Below, one piece after another: positions 33,911 through 46,849 of a stretch of DNA of 64,000 bases (the first letter of the stretch is position 1; every line of letters starts with the position of its first letter). The notes under the pieces were generated by a model. That model was not told where the DNA came from. It worked only from the letters and a program-made list of their open reading frames with translations, and searched no databases. The stretch comes from Imbricaverruca yamaguchii. Its lineage: Eukaryota > Arthropoda > Thecostraca > Neoverrucidae. The position numbers and the translations under genes are program-made. The stretch covers positions 2,540,501 through 2,604,500 of the forward strand of contig JAOTOL010001622.1 in the NCBI GenBank assembly GCA_034440575.1, written 5' to 3'.

Positions 33911-36240
33911 GGAGGGCTCCAGCTTGACATTTTCGGATACCGATCCAGTTGTTGTGGTATAGGTGCAATTTCAGCAGTGTGAGTTTATTTATCAAGGGAC
34001 ACCAAAACAAAACCGTAGAATTGGACGCGGGAGTTAACGTTGAAATTCGACGAATCAGGAAAGATAGTGGGAGATTAGGCCTCTCCACAGGAGAATTCAG
34101 TTATCATTTCATTTCGATAGGGCCCCTTTGACAAAATAGCGGTCGAAATCCCAGGCGCGTGAATTTATTCGCGAATAATTTGTTATTTTAGCTTGTTTGA
34201 CAGATGCCTTCCAGCCAGCACCAAATGTTAGAAAAATTCCCAAATTCCTAAGATTCCGATCAGAAAACCAATGCAACGCACTTCTTATTTTCACGTTCGC
34301 GAAATTATCGCTCTAGGACTGAGAAATGACCGCTTAAGCTTTGCTTAGGGCATCAAGCTGGTGGTAATAAATAACAGTAGTGATGAATCTAGTTATATTC
34401 AGTTATTCTTGGAGGACATAAAAGTGGGTTGATCAATGTGAGATATCTGCAAGATATGCTTAGCATCAGCCTCGCTGCAATCTAGAGGGCAGCGGGAAGA
34501 TTCTTTTGTTAGAGAAAGCATTGTTTTTTACACTTAGGTATTTATCCACATATTACTTATTTGTACCCTGGTATGGCCCGGTTTTCAGCGAAAAATAATG
34601 ATTATTGCTATTGCGTGTTGAGTGAATAATGGACCATACCAAGAATAAAGAGTGCATTAATATGAAATCATGTTTCCCATTCCCGAACCATACTAAGGGC
34701 CTAAAACAATAGGAGGCCCTAACACAATGGATGCCCCTTTTCGGGGAGCAGGAGGCCCCCTTTCGACCTTGCCCCCCCTGGAAAAATTTCGTGGCGACAC
34801 TACTGCATACGGGTAGTCTTGTATATTTAGGGAAACACTGATAAAGGTAGCTGATATTCCAGTATTCCCGTATGTATTTACTTTGTATTTACTTATTTAC
34901 CCCGTATGTTTGCATAAATTTGTTTTTAAAACACTAAGATTTTGCTTCGGTGATGTAGGGTGTCATTGGTCCTCGTGACATAACTTTGACTGACAATCTA
35001 CAGACCTCGATACAGCTATGTATATTTGCATGCACTACAAGAATTACATGATCTTCAAAGAATGTTCAAATTTATACATAAATAACTAAGCTTAATTCTA
35101 GAACGCTTGCTTCATGCTTACGAGACGGAACTGAGTGTCATGAGCTAGGTTCCTAGAAGTTCTTCATGCTCCTCAAATTTCCAAGAGATCTTCAGCTCCC
35201 AGGGCCTCCTCAAATTCTAAGACTCCTAATTCTTCCAGGGGGTCATCCGCCTCCTGTAGAGCCATCGAGCTCCCATTGACCTAAGAAGGTTCTCTGGCTT
35301 CCAAATACATCCTCACCAGATATATGCGTTTTTTGGTCTGTATGGGGTGGGGAGAGAGTGATAGTGATAGGGTTCCACTGACTTCGCAACGTGGTGATAG
35401 CGACGCACAAATAAACCCATGCAAAACATTTCGAAGCCTAGAACTATACTTATATTAACATTGTGGGGAGAGAACGGTCCTCCGATACAAAACATGTAGG
35501 TTTTGGGATTATGCCAGCTTCCCTTTGGCTACCTACCCTCATAATTCAGCGACAGGGATGCATGACTATGGCAATATTGATCATTAGCAATGCATGCATT
35601 TTCGTTGATCGATGTGTCAGTGTATTTCAGACGCTTTGAAAGTTCAGGTTGAGCAGGAAAGGCTGCTTTCAGAGGAATAGTTCTCATGGTGTGATTCGTC
35701 TTGACTGAGAACCACTGCGGGGAGGGGGAGGGCAGTGGACGTATTGTCCAAAAGTTAGCCAAGTTTAGCATTGCGTGCATGCCGTTGAATGGAAACAAAT
35801 CAACCTATCAAATATTTCGTCTTCCCTATCCGAAATCCTTGGCGGTGCACATACTGAAAGGTGTACCGTCGTACCTCTTACTACACTTTTCGGTGCATTT
35901 CTTATGTCTTCAGTTCCTTCACATACCTTCAGTTACGTGCCTTCCAGTGCACTTCAGCACCGCCCACTTGATAGGAAGACATTTATGAACATGGGCACGT
36001 GACATAGACAATTAGTTTTATTTGCTTCGAACATTCAGGCAGGGGTCAGAGAAGTTAGCAACAGGGTAGACCGAACCCAAATGTTTCGATCTTCAGCATT
36101 CTGAGAACTTGAAATCGAAGGAAATTCAAAGGCAAATTTGGACCAGAACGTAGAGATTGGACGGAGGGGCACTTAGAGGTGAGGTGGAGAGGAGAGCTGG
36201 CCAGGCCTCCGGACATGCCCTGTTGGAGACAAGACGACAC
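33911..36240. other. Mostly featureless interval
   Basis: No gene is supported. 35140-35290 holds, in inverted orientation, the same degenerate gggagctg-type words seen at 25.1 and 60.0 kb. 34725-34805 has ggaggccc repeats and an aaaatttcgtggcgacact word resembling transposon ends. Confidence 0.45.
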
Positions 36241-37050
36241 GGTGGGCGAGAAGGTGTCGGGGGAGAAGCGAGGGCGAGACGATGTCTGGGGAGAAGCGAG
36301 GGCGATAAGGTGTCGGGGAAGAGGTGAGGGCGAGAAGATGTCGGGGAGAAGCGAGGGCGAAACGATGTCGGGGGAGAAGCGAGGGCGAGAAGGTGTCGGG
36401 GAGAAGCGAGGGCGAAACGATGTCTGGGGAGAAGCGAGGGCGATAAGGTGTCGGGGAAGAGGTGAGGGCGAGAAGATGTCGGGGAGAAGCGAGGGCGAGA
36501 AAGGTGTCGATAGAAAAACGAGGGCGAGGAGATGTCTGGGGAGAAGCGTAGGCGAAAATATGTCTGGGGAGAAGCGAGGGTGAGAAGGTGTCGGGGGAGA
36601 AGCGAGGGCGAGACGATGTCGGGGGAGAAGCGAGGGCGAGACGATGTCTGGGGAGAAGCGAGGGCGAGAAGATGTCTGTGGAGAAGTGAGGGCGAGAAGG
36701 TGTCAAGAGAGAAGCGAGGGCGACTACCTTATAAGAAGCATGGGGAGATGCGAGAGCGAAAAGGTGTCGGGGGAGAAGCGATGGCGAGAAGGTGTCGGGG
36801 GAGAAGCGATGGCGAGAAGGTGTCGGGGGAGAAGCGAGGGCGAAAGGTGTCGGGGGAGAAGCGAGGGCGAGAAGGTGTCGGGGGAGAAGCGAAGGCGAGA
36901 AGGTGTCAAGAGAGAAGCGAGGGCGACTACCTTATAAGATGCATGGGGAGATGCGAGGGCGAAAAGGTGTTGGGGGAGAAGCGATGGCGAGATGTCTGGG
37001 GAGAAGCGAGGGTGAGAAGGTATCGGGAGAGAAGCGGGGGCGAGAGGAAA
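36241..37050. repeat. 28-30 bp minisatellite with a 202-bp higher-order block
   Basis: The basic unit is close to gagaagcgagggcgagaagg plus about nine bases (tgtcggggg). A distinct block starting gactaccttataag occurs at 36722 and again at 36924, a 202-bp spacing, showing higher-order duplication inside the array. Plus frames are open and rich in arginine, glycine and glutamate (for example GEKRGR); the minus strand is open too. Confidence 0.93.
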
Positions 37051-37520
37051 GAAGCGCGTCTAAAAAAATAATTTCGCCATTCGAAATTATTTCAGCTATC
37101 CATCTCCATCATTATTTTCGCTCTCCAAACCGTTTTCATAAAAACACACCTATGGATGACGTCAGCCATTACCGTTCGCAAATTCCTTGGGAGGAATGGC
37201 AGACCCTGCCCGCATAAATTACCGAGGGGCACGTGCATCCTGCGTCCCCCGTAGTGGGGGCCACCCATGCTTCCCAGACGACCCACAAAAACCGCACCGT
37301 GCCTCCCTTCGCCCAACACCGCAGCACCCTTGCAGTGGGTCAGCGCGCCGGACCGTGCAGTTGCGGAAACTGGCCACCAGAGGCGCTACCAGTCGGCTCG
37401 AGCCATTCTCTCCGAGGACTGCTCCTCGGGTGAGGGGCTCCATCCGGGGGCGCCCAGCGAGGTCGTCAATGTGCGAGGTCATCATTATTGCGACAACCTT
37501 CGATTTGGCGCGAAGAGTGG
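37051..37520. other. Interval between two arrays, CpG-rich at 37210-37460
   Basis: Contains a CpG-rich patch with frames open on both strands. No exon is recognised. Confidence 0.4.
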
Positions 37521-38070
37521 CTGCCTTGGCCGCTCCAGACAAATGTTGCATTAGTTCTGGCCGCTCCAGACAAATGTTGCATTGTCTTGGCCGCTCCAGA
37601 GAAACGCAGCATTAGTCCTGGCCGCTCCAGACAAATGTTGCATTAGTTCGGGCGCTCCAGACAAATGTTGTATTAGTACTGGCCGCTCCAGATAAATGTT
37701 GCATTGTCTTGGCCGCTCCAGAGAAACGCAGCATTAGTCCTGGCCGCTCCAGACAAATGTTGCATTAGTTCGGGCGCTCCAGACAAATGTTGCATTGTCT
37801 TGGCCGCTCCAGAGAAACGCAGCATTAGTCCTGGCCACTACAGACAAATGTTGCATTAGTCCTGGCCGCTCCAGACAAATGTTGTATTAGTACTGGCCGC
37901 TCCAGATAAATGTGGCATTAGTTCTGGCCACTCCAGACAAATGTGGCATTGGTTCTGGCCGCTCCAGACAAATTGGAATTAGTTCTGACCGCTCCAGAGA
38001 AATGCGGCATTAGTCCCGGCCGCTCCAGATAAATGTGGCATTAGTTCTGGCCGATCCAAAAACATAGCAT
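37521..38070. repeat. 30-31 bp minisatellite, about 17 copies
   Basis: The unit is ggccgctccagacaaatgtt plus about ten bases (gcattagttct). Two main variants alternate (acaaatgttgcattagt versus agaaacgcagcattagt), and a block containing both is itself repeated, a sign of multi-unit duplication. Confidence 0.94.
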
Positions 38071-39105
38071 TGGTCCTGTGGGTGGGGGGCGTGAATGGAG
38101 AACGACTCAAAACGGGCCCCGCTCAGCATCTGACTAAAAATCGCTCCTCACTCGATGACAACGAACATGCAGAGTCACTGTACTGGTGATGTGTCAGTCT
38201 GTTTGCGAAATGCTGCTGTTGCTTTCGTCAGCTTAGAGACCCATGCCATGCTAGCAGTAGCAGGAGAAAAGAAAAGCACAAACAGTTCGTGGTGTCTGAT
38301 CTGTGTAGCCACGAAAGGTCAGCATTCAACACTTCCTCAATTTAAGAAAAGAATAGCTTGAGTGCACAATACATCAGCATACCGCATGCATGGACATCCC
38401 TAAGATGATATCACTGGTTTAAGATATCTAGAAATTGAACCAAAATGCAGGAGCGTCGAGTTGTGAAAGTCATTGGAGGCCTCGATACATGGAAGAAATG
38501 TGAACGCAGAACTCGGTTGGATCACATAGAATAGGTGATCATATAAAAACTGAATTGTTGGGCAGGTCGAGCCAACATTGGGTGGAACAGCCCTCAATGA
38601 ATGTAAACACACATCTACGATCATGTGTCAAGCCACAAACGTTAAACATTCGCTTTGGTCCTTTCCTTGTGTTGTTGTTATTGGACCTTTCCCAGATTTG
38701 TCAGTACACAACAGCTGACATTAGTTATCAATACCACGAAGATCATAATTCTGCAGTAGAGGAGTGCAGACTGCAAACACCCTATTCCATCAGCACCACG
38801 ATGCCCGATAAAAACAACACAAACGGCCCGCTAACACACTTCTTTTCCCGCAACCTTCACTATTTTGATGCAAATCTACAAATGTTGCGCCAAATGTGGA
38901 AAGGACATTTTAGGTTTTAGATTTGGTTAGTTATTTGAGTTAAGGACGCTTCGACCATAGGTTTTACATTTAATGCAAGGTTCCGTGGGCGGATGGCCAG
39001 TATTTCAGTTGGCAAAGGTGTTGAAGTATGTAAGCTTTAGGACGGTACTTTTGAAGAAAGGTCCAATTTTGGGGCTCAATGTCAGAGTCTGGGGCTCTTG
39101 GGGAC
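38071..39105. other. Featureless interval
   Basis: No gene or repeat recognised. A plus open frame at 38555-38920 has no visible domain. Confidence 0.45.
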
Positions 39106-39313
39106 AAAGCTAACCTTCAGGTTAGCTTCATTCATCGTACCAGAAGGACTCATTGAGCCCAAATTTGAGCTCTGATAGGTGCACATTATTAGAGAGGCGT
39201 ATTCACATTTATATGCAACTCACGTATTCACATTTATACAAGCTAAGTATGATTGAGCATGTCGCAACATACCTGTCTCAGTATGGTCCTCTCCGCTCTG
39301 GATGTCTTCGGAA

Positions 39314-39359
39314 GAAATTGCCAAAGCACTTTGGGAGAAACAAGTGCTTTGGCAATTTC
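39314..39359. repeat. 17-bp perfect hairpin
   Basis: Arms gaaattgccaaagcact (39314-39330) and its exact complement (39343-39359) are separated by a 12-base loop. A 10-bp palindrome (agctaacct/aggttagct type, about 39106-39127) lies upstream and an imperfect hairpin lies downstream. Confidence 0.92.
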
Positions 39360-39447
39360 AAGCAATGCCAGACAATCCGATCCCTTGTGGCGCGAGCTCT
39401 GTGGACCTCAAAGTAACAAGGAGAACCTACCAATGAAGCAAATTAAA

Positions 39448-39503
39448 ACGTTGTGGCACTTTTTAAGTCAAGCACTTAAGAAAAGCACCACAGCGTTTCA
39501 CTT
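39448..39503. repeat. Imperfect hairpin, about 21-23 bp arms
   Basis: The segment acgttgtggcactttttaag (starting about 39448) pairs with the downstream cttaagaaaagcaccacagc with a few mismatches and small bulges. It lies 90 bp from the perfect hairpin. Mismatched stems of this length can resemble miRNA precursors, but nothing else supports that here. Confidence 0.7.
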
Positions 39504-39635
39504 TGTTGCACCGTGAAATGCGAAGAGACTGGCGGCAAACGTGTGCATTGTTGCTCCTCTGCTTCGGCGGCCCAATTTACCACACAAAACCCTCACGTTA
39601 TAGCTACCATTACGTCAAGCTCGAACAATATTAGC

Positions 39636-40005
39636 AGGCGCACACCCAGGATTTTTCCATGTGGGGGGGGGGGGACCGAAAAGGGCACTTGGCCGGCTCC
39701 AAAAGGGCACCTGACCGGCTCCAAGAGGGCACCTGACCGGCTCCAAAAGGGCACTTTGCGGCCCGGGGCACACTGGAAGGTCTGTTGACCGGGGGGGGGG
39801 GGGGGGCGTGAAAAAATGTTTGGCCAAAACGGCAGTTTTGGGCCCAAAGGGCACCTTTGGCACAGGCGGGACACATAAGGCAGGTGATTTTTGGGCTGAA
39901 TTTGGGACATTCCGGCCAAGAGGGCACTTTTCGGTAAAAAGGGCACTTTTTTGCCAAAAGGGCACTTTGGTCTCATGGGGGGACCGGGCCCCTGGCGCCT
40001 ATGAA
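39636..40005. mobile_element. G-rich repeat element with aagggcac repeats
   Basis: Starts with aggcgcacacccaggatttt and ends with gggcccctggcgcctatg, which are loosely inverted. In between are long g-runs (39662-39673 and 39790-39805) and repeats of ccggctccaaaagggcacct (about 20-22 bp) and aagggcac. Elements with such ends are frequent in invertebrate genomes. No coding region is seen. Confidence 0.6.
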
Positions 40006-42690
40006 TATTAGTGTGCGCCATTTTGTCACGGTAGAAGATGCGCTTTTTGACGGATTCAAATGGAAAGCTAGACGCTGCATGACCGATGCAGTCAGCTTGC
40101 GAATAAATTAAAAAGAAATCTGATCAACTGAGTTAGGCAGCAAATAAATCAGCCGACTATGTGAGTAAGGCACGTAGTAACGACTTCAAAATGCAACAAC
40201 AGCATTCTTGCCACCAGGGGTCGCTCTACCTTCGAGGAACAGCAAAGCGCACATGCTGCTTGAAATGGTTTTCAACTTTGATTCAGTACAGCGACATCGG
40301 ATCATTCTTCCGATTTCGTTTAGGTAGGTCTTGGTGGCAGCCAGCAGTGGTGCAGCCAGCTGTAGCAGCCAGCAGCGCTGTGCAGTGGTCGCTGGCAGCG
40401 CGACGTTTCGCTGGTACGCCCGCTGAGGAGACACGTCACAAACATCGCTCCAATGGACGAGTGGGCGGTATCTACACAGACACGAAGGCAGCACAAACAA
40501 AATCAGCCGAGCAAAGGAAGCCAAACAAAGGTGACGAAAGACACAAGCTGCACCATCTTTGCTTCAGCTTTGGTGCTGAAAACCTGGCGTGGATAGAGTT
40601 ATCCACACACTGAATACGGTGACAAACTGGCCGACACTTGATCCGACACTATGGTCAATCGACCTTCATCTGTTCGGTTACTTTTTTTGTAAATCGCGTG
40701 TAGTTGGACATCACTTGACATTCGATCCGGCACCACATGATAATACGTAGTTGTCCTAGGATCACGGCCGTGATGCAACATCCCAGTATTCGTAAATCTT
40801 GTGCCACCAGTTCCGAAATTCCTGAGGAATCACCATAGCGGGTGGACCACCATTTTGTTTTCTCCATGACGACAGGCTCGTGCCCATAAAATAATCGGTC
40901 TTGAGATGCAGAAGCTTGAACTTCCTTTTCCGCCAACAATCATCCTGGAAGCCACAGTATTTGTTTCATTTTTTTCAGCGAACCATAGTCTGACTCAGGA
41001 CGCAGTTATATTCGACAGTATAACACCGTGTCTTGTTGACGTCACCATCCTGTTCAGTACGTCAATACTCCCGCAATTTCCAAACACTTGGCATAGCGGA
41101 AGGTGGAACAACAACAACAACGACAACGCCATCTACACTGCATGCTTAAAGGCCGCATCAGTGAGAACAGTCACAGTGGTGCTGCACCGCTACAACAAGC
41201 GTCACAGAACACAAGGCACAGGAACACGAGCACATCGTGAGTGGAACACAGCCGAACGTTACTTTCAGTTCGACAATGTCTCACCTCCACCCACCGCCAT
41301 ATCCACGGAACCATCTCGTACTATCGTTCCGCAGGAAGCTGCCGACACCAAGGACAGAACAACGATGACAGAATTGACAGCCATCATGACGAGTGCCACA
41401 TTTCTAGCCATTTACCTCCGTCCTGCACAGCTTGTAGTGCCGGCGCACCTTGTACCGCCAATTTCGAATATTCCATTCCTTTTCATTTTCCAGTTTAGCG
41501 AGTGGTCACATCAAGCTGACACCAGGTAACCAGCTGCCCTCAAAACACCAAACCTGCCTATCAGGGCATGGTTTGATTTTATGCACCAAACGTTGGCCGA
41601 TGCGTCTCTAAAGTGCAATCTTCCGAAGTCTAATTGGAGGTCAATGCATCCAATGCAGCCCACAAAGGAAAATATGATCATTACGCTTTAAGCTTTGTCT
41701 TGAAGACTGTTTGCATGCGAACGATGACACGCTTCAACAGGTGATCTGTTCCATTCTCTAACAGTGCGAAGAAAATGGATCGCATTTAAAGGTTTCAAAA
41801 CCGCAAGGATCAAAGCTTTTTCTTCCAGTTTGCCAATTCATATCAGTCCCGATTTCAGCCGGCTTACAGAACTTGGCTACACATCACTTATACCAAAGTC
41901 AGCTGCTGCGAACAAAGCGGACACATTTTGCTATTGTTGCCACGAGCACACGGATGAGGGCAGTTGGCGAGGGCAACTAACGGCCTGTCGAAGTAACGAT
42001 GCTTCGCAGGCAGAAGCAAGCATTCCAGCCACCAGAGCTGGAGGCCAGCTCTGGCGGCCCTCATTTTCCAGCTGACTATAGCCTCTCACCGACGCATGTA
42101 TGCCGGCAATAGTCCTGTGTTACGGCAGCCCGAGGTTGGCAACGTGTAAATTATGTCCTATCAGGCACATAGGAAGAAAGTTCGCGCTGCACAGGAGGAA
42201 AAGCGATGTGAATTCCGAGAAGGTGAGAGTCGAAGAGTCGGTGCTGCGCTTGTAGCACCTGCACGTGGCATCCATACGAACGAAGGAGCCTTTGGGAAGA
42301 TTGGAGGAAGGCCCATGTCTTCTTGTCACGAGCAAGAACAACATGCCAGCGAGTTTACTCCTGTTTATGAGCAACAATACTTCACATATATTAGGTTAAC
42401 TGTTAAATAGGTTATTAGGTTAACTGTTATTATGTACATTAGGTTCACTCTTAGACTATATGTATTAAGGCACAACAACGACACTCACAGCACTAAAGAC
42501 GACGAGCTGAGATATAGCTGTGCTTTACAACATTAAAGCACGACAAATTAAAGCACGACAAATTAAAGCACAACATTAAAGCACGCCAGTCGGGACAATG
42601 TGTGTTAGAAGATCAAGCAAGCTCGGGTACTGCGTGTATGTGATACGTTCCAGTACGGACAAGCGGCACAGATTGGACGGCTCCAGTCGT
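40006..42690. other. Mostly featureless interval
   Basis: A plus frame at 40906-41529 (207 residues) is the longest here. It has no recognisable domain, an asparagine run from caacaacaacaac, and no splice support, so I do not call it. Small ggcagccagcagtg repeats occur at 40332-40385 and taaagcacgacaaat repeats at 42532-42590. Confidence 0.45.
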
Positions 42691-42790
42691 GGGACGCCGC
42701 AGCCAGTGGCGGCTCCAGTCGGGGCACCAGGGGCGGCTCCAGTCGGGGCACGCGCGCCGCATGGTCAGGAGCGGCTCCAGTCTCGGCACG
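42690..42790. repeat. Short 27-28 bp tandem repeat
   Basis: cggctccagtcggggcac recurs three to four times within CpG-rich DNA. Confidence 0.75.
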
Positions 42791-43536
42791 CCTCACGCCC
42801 AGGGGCCGCGAGAGATGGTGAAACACCGCTCCTGTCACCACACACGAGGGAAGCGGTGACGCGTTCGACGGGACAGCGTCGACAAACACGCAATGTTGCC
42901 AAGCCGTGCGTTGCATCGTTCTGTTGTACATTTCAGTCCAGATCGCTGATCGATGTGACACCGCTTGAAGCCCCCTGTCACAATTCGATCCTGCACGCTG
43001 ATGGTGAGATCATCGAAGTATTTCGAAGCTTTTTTTGTGTCATGCGAACAGTCGTTAATCATAGCTCAAAAGTACATTGGGGCCGATCATGTTCCTTGGC
43101 GGACACAGCAAGCACTTGTTTTCCATTCTGATATGAATGTTTTTGGAAATATGTTGTTCGTTGCATAAGTAGGCTGAAGATGCCTGCGAATCTGAATGTA
43201 TTGACTACGTTTTTGTGTTCAGAAAGCTGGATGATCATGACATAATGAACCGGGGAATCCCTAATTCAATGCACAATTAATTACGACATTAATTGTGTGT
43301 GACCAATTAAATGGAAGGCTTTGCAAAAAAGCATGCTATGCAGATATACTGGAGGGTCTGAGGTATCGGCCGCTTCCAACATGAACTGGAGCGCGCTCAC
43401 AAAGTGATCAGATCTAGAGCACCTCGTGAAGCAACACAACTGTCCGCGGATTATATTCGGAATATTTTATTTTCAGTGATCCGCGTATATATGAAGAAAA
43501 GCTGCAGGTCAGTTTTACCAGTCGCATTTAAGCGGT
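42791..43536. other. Featureless interval
   Basis: No gene or repeat recognised, apart from a 10-bp perfect hairpin with arms cacaattaat near 43272-43297. Confidence 0.4.
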
Positions 43537-43735
43537 TTGACCCGACCCGATCCGACCCGACCCGACCCGACCCGACCCGACCCGACCCGACCTGACCCGA
43601 CCCGACCCGACAAGACCTGACCGGCCCGACCAGACCAGACCCGACCCGACCAACCCCACACCATCTCACCCGACCCGACCCGACCGGACAAGATCCGACC
43701 CCATCCAAGTAGACCCGGTTCAACCCGATCATACC
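43537..43735. repeat. (GACCC)n pentanucleotide array
   Basis: Nearly pure gaccc units run to about 43610, then decay into gacca, gacct and gaccg variants to about 43735. The strongly G-rich minus strand gives the incidental peptide GSGRVGSGRV. The unit is not the TTAGG telomere repeat. Confidence 0.96.
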
Positions 43736-44930
43736 AAGACGTTTTTAAACCTCAATACTTTTTGTTTCATACGGAGTTCAATGTCTAATTACCTCGCTTA
43801 TAATTATATTTACTATTTTATCTTCCACACGCAGCTTCCATTCCATACTTTACCTCACTCTCAACCAGCTCACAAAAGGAATGTTATGGCTGCATTTATC
43901 TCGTGCACGCTGGACATCTCATACCACGTGACCTGCCTGCCTCGAGGCTAAATTATTGCTTGCTTAATGTTAGCTCTCGCAATGCGTTTGGGAATTGGGG
44001 TAATTGTATTTAGTTTCCCCCATCCCAAAACGCATTTAATATTATTTGTATTTAGGGTAATTGTATTTAGTTCTCATGCAACTCCACAACTGCCTAAAAT
44101 ATCGCGTTGTAAATTTGGCATAGCTTCTTGCAATTGATGAGTGCAGTTCGCGTCAAAAAAGTGTACCAAGGTTGCATGGTTAGCGCAGGCAAAGGTCAGG
44201 TCATTCCCCCTATCAGTGCGGTTTTTAGACACACCTTAAAACATTTCTCTTGAACTGACTGAACAAGAGGGAATCGAAATCTTAGCATGAACAAGTACAC
44301 TTGGCAGAAATAAATGAGCATAAACACACGTAGAACACCAGTTCACCTGAGGTTGCATCATGCGAAGGCAAGGCTTCAGCTCCGATTTGACATTCGACGA
44401 TTTGTATCTAATCAATCTATCTAAGAACGCTGGGATTTTGAATGGCACATCACATACGCCTGTAATACTGTTCCAAGATTAGACCGACTACCAGGTCACG
44501 CCAGGGCGATAAGGGCCGAAATGTCCTCCAGTACGCTTATCACAGGCGCTCTGGACTTCTTGATCTTACGTTGCTCCGAGATCCACAGCTTGGTATGCGT
44601 GGTGGTGCTACACCGATACTTCGGTTCGCATATCATCCGTATCGAACCAGTTAGCCACATTTGTTTCACGATCATGGCTGGCAACTACGGAGATGATCGT
44701 TAGGTTCACCTTCACCTCAGCCCATCTCACGTGACCTGAAATGTCAACCGAAACAGGCAGCCATAAGTGGTATATTTTCGCTGACTGGAAACAACGACCT
44801 AAAATGGATTTTGACTCCCATCTTGTGTTAGTCCGCTCCCACGCCAATGCCACGAGCTGCCGAGAAAGCGCAGTCGCGGCAGGTCCACGGGTTCCCTTCC
44901 TCATCAACATGCTGCCAGATGGTGTGCACG
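43736..44930. other. Mostly featureless interval
   Basis: A stretch gggtaattgtatttagttt is present twice (about 43999 and 44055). Minus-strand frames at 44496-44684 and 44608-44982 read moderately protein-like text but match no family I know. Confidence 0.4.
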
Positions 44931-44935
44931 CGACA

Positions 44936-44985
44936 CCGAATAACCAATAACCAATAACCAATAACCAATAACTAATAACCAATAT
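44936..44985. repeat. 8-bp repeat (aaccaata), about 6 copies
   Basis: aataaccaataaccaataac continues with one ccaataac to ctaataac change. Confidence 0.93.
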
Positions 44986-46849
44986 GAAATAAGCCTTCGC
45001 TCGTCCAGCGTCTCGATTGCTGGCTTGACACCGACCACGAAAAAGTAGTCGAGCATGGGGAATGCGGGGCGGGGCGGTTAGAAGGATGTCCTTTCAGCGC
45101 ACTACGCAGTCGGCCGGGTTGACACCCTCGTCACGGGCGCGGGTGGCGTGATCAGGCCATAGTAATCGTGGTCACACCCTATCGCTCTTCCCAATCAACG
45201 CCAATGTTAACGTTAATGGCCAAGATCGAGCAAGTGTGTGTAGTGGGGAAGAGGGGAGGGGTGTGACTTCTGTCGCCTCAATGTTCTTACTCTTATGGCC
45301 GCCGGTTGCGCCGCCTGGCAGAGATGCGCTGCGAAAGACATTCCCGCCGGCCTGGGCATTGCAAAATCATCGAGTTTTTTAGGGACTTGTGAGTGAGCCA
45401 TTCGGCACTTCCGCGTCTGGGTTAGAAACTCAAGCGGTGATCACGAGAACATTGTCAATTCCAGATCATTTTGTTGCATGCACTTCCGTAAATGTACTCT
45501 GTTCATTGTCGTGAAAGTTTACATTCACCAGTATTTTTTGTGGCATTTTCCACCTCCAGATGGAAAATGTGTCGAACAAATGCTAAATTCAAGCGCTGGA
45601 GCAGCCTAGCCAACTCTTAATTTATCCGTGGAGTGCTACGGGAAACGACAAAAAAAAGGAACAAGGCCGGAACTTTCTCCAGACCTTCATAAATTACTCG
45701 CCACGGCCCTGGTAAATGGCGTCTTTGTACTCACGTCCCAAGGACGCCGACCGGCCGCCGAACCTGAATCAGGGAAGCAGATTTGTCGCGGAACATATTT
45801 TACGGCGATCACCTGTAGTGCTCCTGCGGCACCTTCGATACAGAAGAAGCCGATAAGATTCAGAGCAAAGCTAGAAAGAAGTGGTTGTCGCCAAGCTTCT
45901 GTGGAACATTGCAAATTCTTCGACCTTCTCCGACTAAGAAAATCGGAAGAGGTCTGTGCATGAGCATAAATTACCTTTACCGCTTCCACAAAAAGACTAG
46001 AGGGCACCTGAGGCTCGTCACCCTCGTACTAACCATCCATGCTCACCGCCTATGGCGCCGTCGCCTGAGGTGGCAGCTATAGGCATAGCGACGTAGTGCA
46101 GTATGGCAGCAACAGTGTTTATCTCGACTGCCAGTGAATACTGTGTTGGGTGAGGCTTATACGATCTACTTTCAGAAGATCTATTTTCAGAAGATCTACT
46201 TTCGTGTTCACCTGGCCAGACTGCTCTGTGTACTACAGCACTCTTCTGTTGCGCACTATGAAGCCGCCGGCATCACGGCAAAGGGCGGCGCTTCCGGGAA
46301 GGGGGCTCCTCTTGCCGTCAATTAGAGCGGGGCGAACATATGGTCTGGACACTCCTGAAATAAATGCCTAAGAAGGCAACGCAACATGGAAAATGAAGTT
46401 TCTAAATGGAACGAGGAGGCCCCAGGAGGAAAGATGAGAACCGAAGGCCAGGAGGAACGCTTTAAATGAGAGGACGCCCCCAAGACGGTGCAGCAAATCA
46501 TGCGGCGTATAAATTACAAGAGACGGCTGAAGTTACAGCTGTCTCTGTCATTGTACCCAGACACCCCCAAAGCTGCCTTGCTCGCAAGTTCAAGTAGAAG
46601 AGAAATAGAGGCAGAGATGCAAACAAAAAACTTTCGCTCAAAGAAAGTGTGCCACTGAGTGTGGGGGATTCATATTCCGAGAGCAGAGGCACACGTAAGC
46701 GAGCAATAAACAGGGAGCCGGGCTCCCAACTTATCGGCAGACCTTATTGCTGCTTCCGGGTGCACCATCAGACGTCCCACTTTGCAAGGTACCAGGAGGC
46801 CCTGTTGACCTAAGACTCCCCTCGGAAGCCCTCCTCCCGGATAGATTTG
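44986..46849. other. Featureless interval
   Basis: No gene is called. A 17-bp repeat (agatctattttcagaag type) occurs at about 46166-46203. Confidence 0.4.

Noticed and set aside
36173..37071. Arginine-rich frames of 134-179 residues
   Set aside because: They are products of the 28-30 bp array, open on both strands.
40906..41529. 207-residue plus frame
   Set aside because: No recognisable domain, no splice or start support, and composition like its flanks.
43537..43735. Telomeric repeat
   Set aside because: The unit gaccc does not match TTAGG or TTAGGG.
45840..45910. Short exon with a hydrophobic segment on the minus strand (ALNLIGFFCIEGAAGALQ)
   Set aside because: Splice-like borders exist but the segment is only about 57 nt with no neighbouring exon and no recognised family.
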